Shown: piece after piece, positions 52,028-61,032 of the stretch
Numbering within the stretch: the stretch's first letter is position 1
Layout: the number at the start of each line of letters is the position of its first letter
NCBI GenBank assembly: GCA_036676355.1
Contig: JAKFDA010000093.1
Coordinates: forward strand, 16,274-80,273
Source: ZC4RG42 sp036676355
Lineage (GTDB): Bacteria; Pseudomonadota; Gammaproteobacteria; Burkholderiales; SG8-39
DNA: 64,000 nt
Direction: 5' to 3'
Made by a program: the position numbers and the translations under genes
The notes under the pieces: model-generated
Databases searched by the model: none
What the model saw: the letters and a program-made list of their open reading frames with translations, nothing else
Told to the model about the DNA's origin: nothing

Positions 52028-53541
52028 GGGCGCAGGGTGGCGAGTGTTTTCATCAACGCCGCCGCATCGAGCGGCTTGATGAAACAGTGATGAAAACCCG
52101 CTTCCCGAATGCGTCGCACATACTCTTCCTGACCGTAGCCGGTCACCGCGATCAGCACCATATCGCTCAACGCCGGCAATGTACGCAAACGCTGCGCAAT
52201 GTCGAACCCGTCGAGTTGCGGCAACGCGATATCCAGCAGGGTGACGTGGGGCTGAAACGATTCGGCAATCGATAAAGCGGCTTGCCCGTCGTAGCAGACG
52301 CGCACGTCGTTACCCCAGATACGCAGCAGCGCGGCCGTGGTATCGGCGCCGTCATGATCATCGTCGACCACCAGAATGCGCGATGCGGCCATTCGGCGTT
52401 CCATCAGCGCCGCCGAGTCGTCCTGCGCTTCAAGTTCCGCCGCTCGCAACGGCAGCCGCACAATAAACTCCGCCCCCTTATTGCGCCCGGCGCTACGAAC
52501 TTCGACGGAGCCGTTATGCAGGCGCACCAGGCGCTCCACCAAGGCGAGACCAATGCCGAGGCCGCCCTCGGACTGATCGAGCGAACGTTCGCCCTGCGTG
52601 AACAGTTCGAACACATGCGGCAACAGGTCCGGAGAAATACCGATCCCGTTATCGCACACACGCAGCACGGCCTGCTTGTCCTCCCGAACCGCCTCGCAAC
52701 GAATCGCTCCACCGGCGGGCGTGTACTTGGCGGCGTTGTTCAGCAGATTGACCGCCACCTGGCACAGACGCATGCCGTCACCATCCACCATCAACGGCTC
52801 GGATTCCGTCTCGCAAACGAGATGCTGTGCGCGTGCGTCGATGATCGGGCGTACGGACTCGACCGCGCGCAGCGCAACGCTGTTCAGATCCGTCGCCGAT
52901 TTCTGCAGCGCGATTTTTCCGCTCGTCACGCGACTCACATCGAGCAGGTCATCGACCAGGCGGGTCAATTGCGCAACCTGTCGTTCCAGCACATTGCCCG
53001 CCCACTGCACCGTGGTCACATCGTCCGGCTTGGCGCGCAGAATCTCGGTGACGTTGCGCATCGGTGCGAGCGGATTGCGCAACTCGTGCGCAAGCATGGC
53101 GAGGAACTCGGTCATGCGCTGTTTCGACGCTTCCAGCGCCTCGGCATGGCGACGCTCGGTAAGATCGCGCGTTACTTTGGCAAAACCGCGCAGGCGCTTG
53201 CGGTCGTCGTACAGCGCGGTGATGATGACATTGGCCCAGAATTTGGAACCGTCCTTGCGCAGCCGCCACGCTTCGTCTTCGAAACGGCCCTTTTTGGCCG
53301 CCTCCTTCAGTTCGAATTGCGGCCAACCGATCGCGATCGCCTCACGCGGATAGAAACAGGAGAAATGCCTGCCGAGGATCTCTTCGGCGGTGTAACCCTT
53401 TATACGTTCCGCGCCGCGATTCCAGGTCTGTACGTTGCCCTCGGGGTCGAGCATGAAAATGGCGTAATCGATCACGCTCTCGACCAGCAGTCGAAACGGC
53501 TCATCGGCACGCTGATTCACCAATTTGGCCTTGGGCGGCAT
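51955..53541 (-). CDS. Hybrid histidine kinase: PAS, kinase, receiver
   Basis: 528 residues from ATG 53541 (GAGGAA upstream; the TTG further up is ignored). PAS (~20-135: AIFMLDPEGNVQTWNRGAERIKGYTAEEI), HisKA FLAMLAHELRNPLAPM (phospho-His near 151), ATPase with VNLLNNAAKYTP and GGLGIGLALV, and receiver with TLLDIALPQLDGF (phospho-Asp near 435). No membrane helix, so a cytosolic sensor. Output partner unknown. Confidence 0.92.
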   Translation of the reverse strand: MPPKAKLVNQRADEPFRLLVESVIDYAIFMLDPEGNVQTWNRGAERIKGYTAEEILGRHFSCFYPREAIAIGWPQFELKEAAKKGRFEDEAWRLRKDGSKFWANVIITALYDDRKRLRGFAKVTRDLTERRHAEALEASKQRMTEFLAMLAHELRNPLAPMRNVTEILRAKPDDVTTVQWAGNVLERQVAQLTRLVDDLLDVSRVTSGKIALQKSATDLNSVALRAVESVRPIIDARAQHLVCETESEPLMVDGDGMRLCQVAVNLLNNAAKYTPAGGAIRCEAVREDKQAVLRVCDNGIGISPDLLPHVFELFTQGERSLDQSEGGLGIGLALVERLVRLHNGSVEVRSAGRNKGAEFIVRLPLRAAELEAQDDSAALMERRMAASRILVVDDDHDGADTTAALLRIWGNDVRVCYDGQAALSIAESFQPHVTLLDIALPQLDGFDIAQRLRTLPALSDMVLIAVTGYGQEEYVRRIREAGFHHCFIKPLDAAALMKTLATLRPYPNEKESSATPAPIAAPPSTSLG

Positions 53542-53621
53542 CGGTTCCTCACACGCAGGCAAAGTTTAAATTATAAGGCGGCATTTTATCCGGCACCATG
53601 CAGCGCAACGCGACGCCCGTA

Positions 53622-54401
53622 CTAGGTTCGCTCGGTGCCGGGTATACGCAACGCCTGACGCGCTTCGTTCAACTGTCGTGCGTAAGCGTATTTCGTCATG
53701 GGCTCGCGCACGCGTGCGAGCTTATCGAGCAATTTCAACGCGTGGTGCGCGACACCTGGGTGCAGCGCATCGGCCGGATGCAAGCCCACGCGCACCAGCG
53801 ACGCGCCCGTGGTCGCGGCCAGCAGCGCGCGATTCCAGCCGCGTGACAGGGCGCGTCGCGGGGCACTACGCGCGCTGTACACCACGCTCGGCGCAAAGAT
53901 GCGCTGCCGTGTCCGCAATGCGATGAATCGCGTCAGCGTGGTAGTGTATTCAAAATCGAACTCCTCCAGCGCGGCCCAGGCACCGTCGCCGAGCATCCAC
54001 GCCGGCGCGACAAAACCGCGCACCTTCAACCCGTGCAATGCGCACCATAGGCGTCCGCGCGCGATGCGGCGCATGGCCTCCCGATGCGACAACCCGGCGA
54101 ATTCACCCTCGCCCGTGGTGTAGATGCGACGCACGAGTCGCTGCACACCCTTTGTGGCGTGCGCACGTTCGTCGCGATGGGTATAGCCGTGCAGCGCGAT
54201 TTCATCACCCCGCGCCACACATTCCCGCAACCAGTCGAGATAGGCCGTCGGCACATCGGCCCCGCCATCGTGATAATTCGGCACCACCAGCAGCGTGACC
54301 GGCGCGCGCGGACACCGTTCATGCACCGCATCGCGCAACACACGGCACAGCGACCAGGTCGCCGGAGCCACGTCATGGATGGAAATACATAGCGCGCGCA
54401 T
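53622..54401 (-). CDS. DUF2334 polysaccharide-deacetylase-like protein
   Basis: 259 residues from ATG 54401, GGGGAA upstream. ISIHDVAPATW (first metal Asp), EIALHGYTHRDER (His motif), FVAPAWMLG (Arg/Pro motif region altered) and a C-terminal GLHPADALHP. NodB-type metal-dependent deacetylase fold, cytoplasmic. It lies 14 nt after the GT4 gene and is probably co-transcribed with it. Confidence 0.82.
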   Translation of the reverse strand: MRALCISIHDVAPATWSLCRVLRDAVHERCPRAPVTLLVVPNYHDGGADVPTAYLDWLRECVARGDEIALHGYTHRDERAHATKGVQRLVRRIYTTGEGEFAGLSHREAMRRIARGRLWCALHGLKVRGFVAPAWMLGDGAWAALEEFDFEYTTTLTRFIALRTRQRIFAPSVVYSARSAPRRALSRGWNRALLAATTGASLVRVGLHPADALHPGVAHHALKLLDKLARVREPMTKYAYARQLNEARQALRIPGTERT

Positions 54402-54415
54402 TGTTCCCCGTGAGC

Positions 54416-55531
54416 TCAACATGTGCGCCGAATGGATTCGGCGCCACCGCGCAGACCGCGATAGCGTTGCAGCAGTTCTGGCAGGACGCTCTCCCAGTCG
54501 TAGTATTGCGCGATCGCGCGCGCGCGTGCGCCGAGCTGGGGCAGGTCTCGCTCGAACAGCGCGGCTATCCCTTCGGCCATGGCCGCCGCGCTGTGCGGTT
54601 GAACAAGCACGCCGACCTCTTCGCTGACGAGTTCTCCGATGCCGGCTGCCTCCGTGCCGATGACCGGCAGACCGCAGGCCATCGCTTCGAGCGCGGCCAG
54701 GCCGAACGTTTCCTGCGCGCCGGCATGGACGAAGGCGTCGCAACCGGCGAGCAGTGCGGCGAGCTTGTTGCGGTCGCGAATGAAGCGCAGCACGCGCACG
54801 TTATGCGGCACATCCGGCGGCAAAGCGCCTGCGCCGACGAGCACCAACGTGTAACGCTCGCCCAGATTCCGCAGCGCCTGAAACAGCAGCGACAGATTCT
54901 TTTCCGGCGCGAAACGGCCGGCATAGATCAACAAGCGGCTGCGTGCATCGACACCGAGCATTTTGCGCAGCGCCGCGTTGCGCCGCGTGGGTTTGAACAC
55001 CTGCAGATCGACACCCAGGCGCTGGCGATGCACCTGTCGAATGCCGATGCTGCGCAGTTTCCCGGCCATCACCAGACTGGGTGCGAGGACGAGATCGAAC
55101 TGCTCATACAACCGATGCACGTATTTTTCCGCCAGGCGCTCGGCGCGCAGCCCATAACGGCGACCGAGCATCTCGGGCAGGTCGGAATGACAGAAAGCGA
55201 CCGATGGCACATCGAGCGCAACGGCTGCGTCGAGTACCGCCCATGCGAGATGATAAGGATCGCCGGCTTCGATGACGGACGGCTTTACATGCAAAAGCTT
55301 CTGCGTCACCGCGCTCTTTCCCAACGGCACGCGGTAACCGTGCGACAACGGCAACGGCACGCTGCGCAGCGCAATCGTCCATGGCTCCGACGGCATGCTG
55401 CGCGCCGCCGGGATCATGAGTGTGTGGGAATGGCCGGGGCGCTGCCGCAGCCACGCACGCTTGGTATCGACGTAACGCCGTATGCCGCCGCTTTCGGCGG
55501 CATACAGCATGGTCACGTCACAGACGTGCAT
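54416..55531 (-). CDS. Glycosyltransferase family 4
   Basis: 371 residues. N-terminal MLYAAESGGIRRYVDTKRAWL (Gly-rich loop) and C-terminal FVHAGAQETFGLAALEAMACGLPVIGTEAAGIGELV, the retaining GT4 donor site. With the deacetylase gene next to it, it may modify an N-acetyl sugar glycan, as in GlcNAc-transferase/deacetylase pairs; this is inference. Confidence 0.88.
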   Translation of the reverse strand: MHVCDVTMLYAAESGGIRRYVDTKRAWLRQRPGHSHTLMIPAARSMPSEPWTIALRSVPLPLSHGYRVPLGKSAVTQKLLHVKPSVIEAGDPYHLAWAVLDAAVALDVPSVAFCHSDLPEMLGRRYGLRAERLAEKYVHRLYEQFDLVLAPSLVMAGKLRSIGIRQVHRQRLGVDLQVFKPTRRNAALRKMLGVDARSRLLIYAGRFAPEKNLSLLFQALRNLGERYTLVLVGAGALPPDVPHNVRVLRFIRDRNKLAALLAGCDAFVHAGAQETFGLAALEAMACGLPVIGTEAAGIGELVSEEVGVLVQPHSAAAMAEGIAALFERDLPQLGARARAIAQYYDWESVLPELLQRYRGLRGGAESIRRTC

Positions 55532-55626
55532 ACGCCGGCGATGCTGCGAACACGCACCGACGAAGCGTCGATGGCGCCTGTTTCGCTTTTGGCAATCCGG
55601 CGTGATCGCCTTTGGATCGGATGTTC

Positions 55627-56238
55627 CTAACGCGCACCGTCGCTGCCCTCATCGCGACGCGGCATGGTTTCATCGTGAATGAGACGCGGCGGGACGTGCG
55701 GATCGAAATCGACCCATTTGCCGTCGACCCAACGTCCGTCCGCGCGTTCGATGCCGATGGCGCCCTGAGCGCGCAGGACATCGATCGCCAGCGGCTCCCC
55801 GATGCGATCGGCGTACACCGAGACCATCGCACCGGCCGGACGGTCGATCGGTTCTTCACGCGACGCGTCTTCGATGTTGCTGTCGCGCGAAGCGGCCGCA
55901 CCACCCACCAGCGAGCCGACATACGCGCCGACCCCCGCACCCGCAACCACCGCTGCCGGTCCGAGCGGCGCCGTCGCGGCGGCCGCAACCGCACCGGCCG
56001 CGACACCCACCGCGCCACCGGCCGCTGCGCCTTTGAGCGCGCCCTTGCCGGCTGCCTTGGTGCCTTCGCTATGCTGATGCTCGTCCAGATCGCTCAGCGG
56101 CATGTCGCTGTGTTGGCCGGGCGGCGCGATATAAAAGCTGTCGACCTCGTCGCGCTCGAAACCTTCGCGGGCCAGCGCCGCGATCGCCTCATCCGCGCGT
56201 GTTTGCGTTTCAAACCATCCGGATACGATTGTCGCCAT
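55627..56238 (-). CDS. Glycine-zipper protein of the rpoN operon
   Basis: 203 residues, GAGGAG before ATG 56238. N-terminal ferredoxin-like strand VSGWFETQTRADEAIAALAREGFERDEVDSFYI, a Gly/Ala-zipper membrane segment (GALKGAAAGGAVGVAAGAVAAA and AGVGAYVGSLVGGAA), and a C-terminal VSVYADRIGEPLAIDVLRAQGA domain repeating the first. 9 nt after rpoN, so very likely co-transcribed. General-stress-like; exact function unknown. Confidence 0.75.
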   Translation of the reverse strand: MATIVSGWFETQTRADEAIAALAREGFERDEVDSFYIAPPGQHSDMPLSDLDEHQHSEGTKAAGKGALKGAAAGGAVGVAAGAVAAAATAPLGPAAVVAGAGVGAYVGSLVGGAAASRDSNIEDASREEPIDRPAGAMVSVYADRIGEPLAIDVLRAQGAIGIERADGRWVDGKWVDFDPHVPPRLIHDETMPRRDEGSDGAR

Positions 56239-56247
56239 GAATTCTCC

Positions 56248-57696
56248 TCAGGCTGCCGCACGCGCGGCCTGCTTGCCGAGTGCGCGTCGCACTTCGACGC
56301 TCGGCACACGCATCAGCGTTCGATACTTGGTAATCGTACGACGTGCAACACGCAGTCCTTGTTCCGACAAAAGCGTCGCGAGTTTCGCGTCGGACAGCGG
56401 CCGCTCCGGATCTTCCGTCGCAATCATCTCCTTCAGCAATGCGCGCACCGCCGTGGCCGAAGCGGCACCGCCGGCTTCGGTGGCCAGCGTGCGCGAGAAG
56501 AAATGCTTGAACTCGAATACCCCGCGCGGCGTGGCCATGTACTTGTTGTTGGTCACGCGGCACACGGTCGATTCATGCACGCCGAGTTGCGCGGCGATAT
56601 GCTTCAGCGCCAGAGGCTTCATGGCCACTTCGCCGTATTCGAAAAACGATTTCTGTCGTCCGACAATCGCCTCGGCCACGCGCTGAATGGTGATGAAGCG
56701 TTGCTCCATGCTGCGCAGCAGCCAGCGCGCCTCGTGCAACTGCTTTGTCATGAACGAATGCTGGCCGCCGGACACGACGTCGGCGTAGCTGCGATTGATA
56801 CGCAGGCGCGGCATCACGGCCGGATTCATGATGACGGTCCACTTGCCGCGGATTTTGCTGACCAGGACATCCGGAATGACGAAGCGCGCCTCGCCCGCGC
56901 CGAAGCGCAGACCCGGCTTCGGATCGAGCGAACGAATCAATGCGATGGCATCGTGCAAGGTGCCTTCGTCGCAGCCGACCAGTTGCTGAAGCTTGCCCAG
57001 CTCGTGCGCGGCAAGCACGGTGAGATGTTTCTGCACGATCTTGCAGGCCACTTCGGTGACGCGCGATTTGGCCTGCTTGGCGTAGAGCTGCAGTGTCAGA
57101 CATTCTTGCAATGTGCGCGCGCCGACTCCCGGTGGATCGAGTGTCTGCACCAGCCGCAACGTCGAGCGCAGTTCGTCCGCCGTGACATCATGCTCGGCCA
57201 TCACCAGCGCCGCCAGTTCATCGAGTTCCTGCTTGAGATAGCCGTCGTCGTCGAGCGCATCGATAATCAGGTGCGCCAGCGCACGATCCCGCTCACCCAT
57301 TTGCGACAGCAGCAATTGCTCGCGTAAATGCACGCGCAGCGACGGCTCGGGTTCACTCCAGTCCGTCCACTCGCCGTCCGACTCGCCATTATTTCCGCTG
57401 CTTGCATACGCGGCCGAATCGAAGCCGAAACGTTCTTCGCCCTCGACTTCATGTTCAGTGGCAGGCGCTTCGGTCGGTAACTCCGCCGTGGCGGGCGTCG
57501 TGCTTACCACGGTCGGCGTTTCGGACGGTACGGCGGGCTTGCTGTTCGCCTCCTCCAGGAAGGGATTATTGGCGAGCGCCTCGCCCATTTCCTGCGCGAA
57601 TTCGAGCGCGGAAAGTTGCAGCAGCCGTAGCGCGTGTTGTAACTGAGGCGTTAGCGCCAGTTGCTGCTTATGCCTTAGCTCCAAGGCCAGTGCCAT
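56248..57696 (-). CDS. rpoN: RNA polymerase sigma-54 factor (likely second, paralogous rpoN)
   Basis: 482 residues, AGGAGG before ATG 57696. Region I: LELRHKQQLALTPQLQHALRLLQLS. Acidic spacer ~50-115. Core-binding and promoter regions include LDPPGVGARTLQECL and the helix-turn-helix HIAAQLGVHESTVCRVTNNKYMATPRGVFEFKHFFS. RpoN box ARRTITKYR near the C-terminus (the usual form is ARRTVAKYR). The usual neighbours (lptB, hpf, ptsN) are absent: it sits before a glycine-zipper gene and faces a small secreted protein. A perfect consensus sigma-54 site lies upstream. Confidence 0.93.
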   Translation of the reverse strand: MALALELRHKQQLALTPQLQHALRLLQLSALEFAQEMGEALANNPFLEEANSKPAVPSETPTVVSTTPATAELPTEAPATEHEVEGEERFGFDSAAYASSGNNGESDGEWTDWSEPEPSLRVHLREQLLLSQMGERDRALAHLIIDALDDDGYLKQELDELAALVMAEHDVTADELRSTLRLVQTLDPPGVGARTLQECLTLQLYAKQAKSRVTEVACKIVQKHLTVLAAHELGKLQQLVGCDEGTLHDAIALIRSLDPKPGLRFGAGEARFVIPDVLVSKIRGKWTVIMNPAVMPRLRINRSYADVVSGGQHSFMTKQLHEARWLLRSMEQRFITIQRVAEAIVGRQKSFFEYGEVAMKPLALKHIAAQLGVHESTVCRVTNNKYMATPRGVFEFKHFFSRTLATEAGGAASATAVRALLKEMIATEDPERPLSDAKLATLLSEQGLRVARRTITKYRTLMRVPSVEVRRALGKQAARAAA

Positions 57697-57747
57697 GAGT
57701 CCTCCTAGTGGGCGGCGCGCATGATGATTGTGGATTAGTTAGTCTGC

Positions 57748-57775
57748 GTGTCCGTCCGTGCATGCGAACGGACAC
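57748..57775. repeat. Inverted repeat GTGTCCGT-N12-ACGGACAC in the rpoN leader
   Basis: Perfect 8-bp arms at 57748-57755 and 57768-57775, spacer 12 nt. It lies between the predicted rpoN transcription start (~57818) and ATG 57696, and about 90 nt upstream of the divergent promoter at 57850. A matching pair with the same spacing precedes the ABC exporter. Confidence 0.4.
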
Positions 57776-57828
57776 GACCTTGAGAAAGGGGTTTGCCGCC
57801 CTGCGTCCCGCTTTCGAATTGCCCTGAT

Positions 57829-57844
57829 TGCAAGAGGTATGCCA
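57829..57844 (-). promoter_or_regulatory. Candidate sigma-54 promoter for rpoN (perfect consensus)
   Basis: Minus strand TGGCATACCTCTTGCA matches the consensus TGGCA(C/T)(A/G)-N4-TTGCA at every fixed base. It is the only site in the window with T before GG. It ends 134 nt before ATG 57696. Confidence 0.75.
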
Positions 57845-57849
57845 GCCTG

Positions 57850-57865
57850 CGGCACATTGAATGCT
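57850..57865 (+). promoter_or_regulatory. Candidate sigma-54 promoter for the small secreted protein at 57905
   Basis: CGGCACATTGAATGCT: GGCACA intact, ATGC for TTGC. It ends 41 nt before ATG 57905. The -24 elements of this site and the rpoN site are only 7 nt apart. Confidence 0.55.
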
Positions 57866-57904
57866 TGTCAGTTTGCGGCGGATATTTCGAGGAGGAGATT
57901 TCCG

Positions 57905-58231
57905 ATGACCCAAGCGCTATGGGGCGTGCTGTTGCTGTCTCTTGCAGGTGGTACGCATGCGGCCGTTGATCGCGTTGAAGCGCGCGCGCCGCAACCGACT
58001 TCGCAGGTGACTATCGCAAACAGTCGGGCAGCCCCGACACAAGTTCGCGCCGATGCAAGCGCAAAGAAGGTACAACGATCCAAATCTGCCGACCCGACGA
58101 GCGAAAATTACAAGGCCGAGATGGCCGAGTGTCGCAGCATGACCGGCCCGCATCGCAGCGCATGCGAGCGCGAAATGCATGCCGCGCGCGCCGAGGGGCT
58201 GTACAACAACCGAGAAACAAAAAAGAAGTAA
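57905..58231 (+). CDS. Small secreted protein with C-x10-C motif (second copy)
   Basis: 108 residues; GAGGAGGAG before ATG 57905. Signal peptide LWGVLLLSLAGGTHAA, a polar linker, then ENYKAEMAECRSMTGPHRSACEREMH with two Cys ten residues apart as in the gene at 18103. Basic C-terminus (NNRETKKK). No known domain; periplasmic, probably one disulfide. Confidence 0.72.
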   Translation: MTQALWGVLLLSLAGGTHAAVDRVEARAPQPTSQVTIANSRAAPTQVRADASAKKVQRSKSADPTSENYKAEMAECRSMTGPHRSACEREMHAARAEGLYNNRETKKK

Positions 58232-58348
58232 GTTGGTAGGACGAAGCGCTTCAGGCTCATGCCGGAGGCATTTTGGTTTCGAGCTGTATCCGGGAATGCA
58301 TCAATGTCGCTATCCGGTAGCAGGTCGTATCTACGGACGGAGAAGGGC

Positions 58349-58600
58349 ATGAACGAAATCGGAATCGAGCAACTCGGTCTGAGCGGGGCGGGGCCCAGCC
58401 AGGAACGTCTGCAGGAAGCGATGCGTTATCTGCGCGAACGCAACCGCTATATCCTGGATAAGCCGGTCGAGCGGCGCCCCAATGCGCGACCGCATCTCCT
58501 GACGCTGATTGCAGAACAGATCCGCAGGGAGCGCGAAATGCGCAACGCAATGCAACAACACGACGGCGGTTTCGCGCCGCACGACGAACCACACGCATGA
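58349..58600 (+). CDS. Small helical protein of unknown function
   Basis: 83 residues from ATG 58349, ribosome site GGAGAAGGG. Mostly helical and charged (RLQEAMRYLRERNRYILDKP, LIAEQIRREREMRNAMQQ). No family recognised and no sigma-54-like site; may be read through from the gene before it. Confidence 0.55.
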   Translation: MNEIGIEQLGLSGAGPSQERLQEAMRYLRERNRYILDKPVERRPNARPHLLTLIAEQIRREREMRNAMQQHDGGFAPHDEPHA

Positions 58601-58728
58601 TCGATCCTCCGCCGGACGCGCGCCCGGCGGAGACTTATACATCCGTTGCTCCACGCACGCGCGACAACGCGCGATGCGCGCCGCGCCATTGCGTCGCGAT
58701 GCACTTCAAATCTTTTCCGCTAACGGCG

Positions 58729-58953
58729 TCAGTCTTCCTGACGTTTGCCTACCTCATGGCCGACCACGCCGCCGATCGCGGCGCCACCGACCGTACCGAG
58801 AATACCGCCATCTGTCGCTGCGGCGCCCGCAACGCCACCGACGCCCGCACCGATGGCCGCGCCCTTCTCGCGCTCCGACATGCCATCCCACGTGCTGCAC
58901 GCACCCAGCATGCAACCAAGCACCAGTCCCGCCAGTACCGTATTCGTGCGCAT
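58729..58953 (-). CDS. Glycine-zipper lipoprotein
   Basis: 74 residues from ATG 58953, AGGAG upstream. Lipobox LGCMLGACS (Cys19), then GAAIGAGVGGVAGAAATDGG and GTVGGAAIGGVVGHEVG, a glycine-zipper outer-membrane type segment as in SlyB/osmotically inducible lipoproteins. A strict sigma-54-like site ends 36 nt before the start. Confidence 0.8.
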   Translation of the reverse strand: MRTNTVLAGLVLGCMLGACSTWDGMSEREKGAAIGAGVGGVAGAAATDGGILGTVGGAAIGGVVGHEVGKRQED

Positions 58954-58987
58954 GGTGAGCTCCTGATGTTTAACACAAGTTGACAGT

Positions 58988-59003
58988 TGCAATAGGTGTG
59001 CCC
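58988..59003 (-). promoter_or_regulatory. Candidate sigma-54 promoter for the glycine-zipper lipoprotein
   Basis: Minus strand GGGCACACCTATTGCA, strict match. It ends 36 nt before ATG 58953. Confidence 0.7.
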
Positions 59004-59010
59004 TATGTAA

Positions 59011-59160
59011 AGCAGCGGAGGAGCGGGGAGAAGTCGGAAGAACGAACTGGAGTCCGGGACAAGCTTCGCGGGAATGATGGATAGGCGTGCTTTCACGGCA
59101 GCCGCGCAGCGCGCGATCGAGGTTCAGAATTTGAACTTTCTGCTCTCCGCTCTCTGCTCA
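59011..59160. repeat. Composite intergenic repeat (copy E)
   Basis: Arm AGCGGAGGAGCGGGGAG at ~59013, inner segment GGAGTCCGGGACAAGCTTCG, which is the inverse of the GCTTGTCCCGGACT segment in copy B, and a right arm CTGCTCTCCGCTCTCTGC at ~59140. Confidence 0.55.
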
Positions 59161-59161
59161 C

Positions 59162-60559
59162 TCACAACCAATACTCCCACTGACGCGCGAACCACTCCTT
59201 CGTCCGTTCCGAAATACCGCGTCGGCGCCAGGCGTCCAGAGTGATTTCATGGGAACGAGCGAGGTCGGCGTCAAACAGTTCGCTCATTTGTGCGCCGAAG
59301 TCATCGCCCAGCACAATGAGATCCGCTTCATAGTTATGCACGAGGCTGCGCCAGTCGAGATTGGTGGAACCGACGGTCGACCAGACGCCGTCGATCACCG
59401 CCGTCTTGGCGTGCAAAAGCGCATCCTTGCGTTCAAAGATGCGCACGCCGCTTTCGAGCAGATCCGAGTAACGCGATCGACCGGCATATAGCGGCGCCCA
59501 GAAATCGCTGAAACCCGGCAGCAGCAATCTTACTTCGACGCCGCGGCGCGCCGCATCCTTGAGCGCGTCGAGCGTGCGCGCATCGGGAACGAAATAACCG
59601 TAAGTCAGATCGGCGCTGTGCTCCGCATGGTGCAGCGCGGACAGCAGCGTCGCGTAGGTTTCGCTGCCCTGCTCGGGCGCGCTCGCCACGAGCCGCATGA
59701 CGCGGCCACCGCGCTTTTCGATCGTCGGGTAGTAACGCGCCGGTTCGACCGCCGGACAATGCGCCTGACCGCGCCATGCGTGCAGAAAAAGCTCCTGTGC
59801 TTCGCGCACGACCGGTCCTTCGAAGCGTACATGCGTATCGCGCCAGCCGCGTTCCGGCGTTTTGATCTCGCTGCCGAAAGAACCGGCCGAGTAGACACCG
59901 CTGATGTTGATGCCGCCGGTAAAACCGATCACGCCATCGACAACCAGCAGTTTGCGATGGTTGCGATTATTGATGCGCCAATCGCCTTTGGCCTTGAGCG
60001 GGTTGACCGGATTGAACTCGCAAACAAGGACGCCCGCTGCCCGTAGATCGTCGAAATACGCTTTAGGCGTATCAAGCCCGCCCACGCTGTCGTACATGAC
60101 GTTGACGCGCACGCCCTGTTTGCGTTTGGTGCGCAACAACTCGGCGAGCTTGAGCCCCACTTCATCGTCGGTGATGATGTAGCTCTCTAGGTTGACGTGA
60201 TCGCGAGCGCCACGGATGGCTTCGAGCATCGTCTTGTGCGTCTGCGGCCCGTCAATGAGCAGCGCGGCGCGATTGCCGAGCACGAGCGGGCTGGTCGCGC
60301 TCCCTCGCGCGCTACTCAGATGATGGCGGAGTAGATCGGTATCCCCTTCCCGCGCGAGCGCAGCGAGCACAAGCCTGGCTTCGGCCGGCGGCAGCACGCC
60401 CTCCGCGGTACGCACAGGAGGAGAAGCCGGTTCCGCAGCTCTGGCTGCGGGTAGCGGCGCATCGGCACGGAAGGCGCAGCCGGCGAGCGCGATGATGACG
60501 ATGAACCCGGCGGTGAACACGCCGTGCGTTAAACGTCCACGTCCGGCAATGGGCTTCAT
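59162..60559 (-). CDS. Phospholipase D family lipoprotein (cardiolipin-synthase-like)
   Basis: 465 residues from ATG 60559. Lipoprotein signal FIVIIALAGCA; two HKD motifs: NHRKLLVVDGVIGFTGGINI and LHAKTAVIDGVWSTVGSTNLDWRS. Each supplies His-Lys-Asp of the active site. Either a cardiolipin-type synthase or another phosphatidyl transferase on the periplasmic side. No good sigma-54-like site; the nearest match is poor. Confidence 0.9.
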   Translation of the reverse strand: MKPIAGRGRLTHGVFTAGFIVIIALAGCAFRADAPLPAARAAEPASPPVRTAEGVLPPAEARLVLAALAREGDTDLLRHHLSSARGSATSPLVLGNRAALLIDGPQTHKTMLEAIRGARDHVNLESYIITDDEVGLKLAELLRTKRKQGVRVNVMYDSVGGLDTPKAYFDDLRAAGVLVCEFNPVNPLKAKGDWRINNRNHRKLLVVDGVIGFTGGINISGVYSAGSFGSEIKTPERGWRDTHVRFEGPVVREAQELFLHAWRGQAHCPAVEPARYYPTIEKRGGRVMRLVASAPEQGSETYATLLSALHHAEHSADLTYGYFVPDARTLDALKDAARRGVEVRLLLPGFSDFWAPLYAGRSRYSDLLESGVRIFERKDALLHAKTAVIDGVWSTVGSTNLDWRSLVHNYEADLIVLGDDFGAQMSELFDADLARSHEITLDAWRRRGISERTKEWFARQWEYWL

Positions 60560-60618
60560 GAGCCTACGCCGATAGCGCTGCGCTGTCCGATGCGCCTGCG
60601 CGGACGCACGCCGCCGTC

Positions 60619-60661
60619 GATGCGGTGATGACGCACGGAACTGCGTCATCATCACCGCATC
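60619..60661. repeat. Large inverted repeat upstream of the phospholipase D gene
   Basis: GATGCGGTGATGACGCA / TGCGTCATCATCACCGCATC: 17-20 bp arms with one 3-base bulge and a six-base loop. Between two genes on the same strand; terminator for the small upstream gene or a regulatory hairpin. No T-run. Confidence 0.5.
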
Positions 60662-60744
60662 GCTTTCGGGCTCAGCGCCTTGTGCGCGGCGCCGGCATAT
60701 CATCGGCGACCGCAAGCCGGCCGCGCATGTTATCGCCGGGCGAT

Positions 60745-60909
60745 TCAATTCCCGTTACGGGGGGTACGCTGCGCGTATCGCCCGTTGCGAATAGGGCCGT
60801 ACGGTCCACGTCGACGGCGCGGCGCACCTTCGCCTCCGCGTTGTTCCAACACCTCCTTATTGCCCTTCGAATCCACCGGCTGCTTCTTTTTCGTATCTTC
60901 GTTCTGCAT
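60745..60909 (-). CDS. Putative small basic protein
   Basis: 54 residues from ATG 60909 with AGGAAG at a good distance. Highly charged (NEDTKKKQPVDSKGNKEVLEQ then RRRRG). No homologue recognised; kept because of the ribosome site and the biased start of the frame. Confidence 0.4.
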   Translation of the reverse strand: MQNEDTKKKQPVDSKGNKEVLEQRGGEGAPRRRRGPYGPIRNGRYAQRTPRNGN

Positions 60910-61032
60910 GTCAATCTTCCTGTAAGGCACCCGGCGCGAGGTTCGCGGCAGGGCGATGATGCTCAAGCGGTGATTGAAACTACGCTCGGTGCCTGCGGCC
61001 CTTCCCCCTAGGGAAGCGCCGCAAACCTTTTC

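Noticed and set aside
60574..60587. GG-N10-GC match before the phospholipase D gene
   Set aside because: GGACAG and GCGC deviate at most fixed positions.
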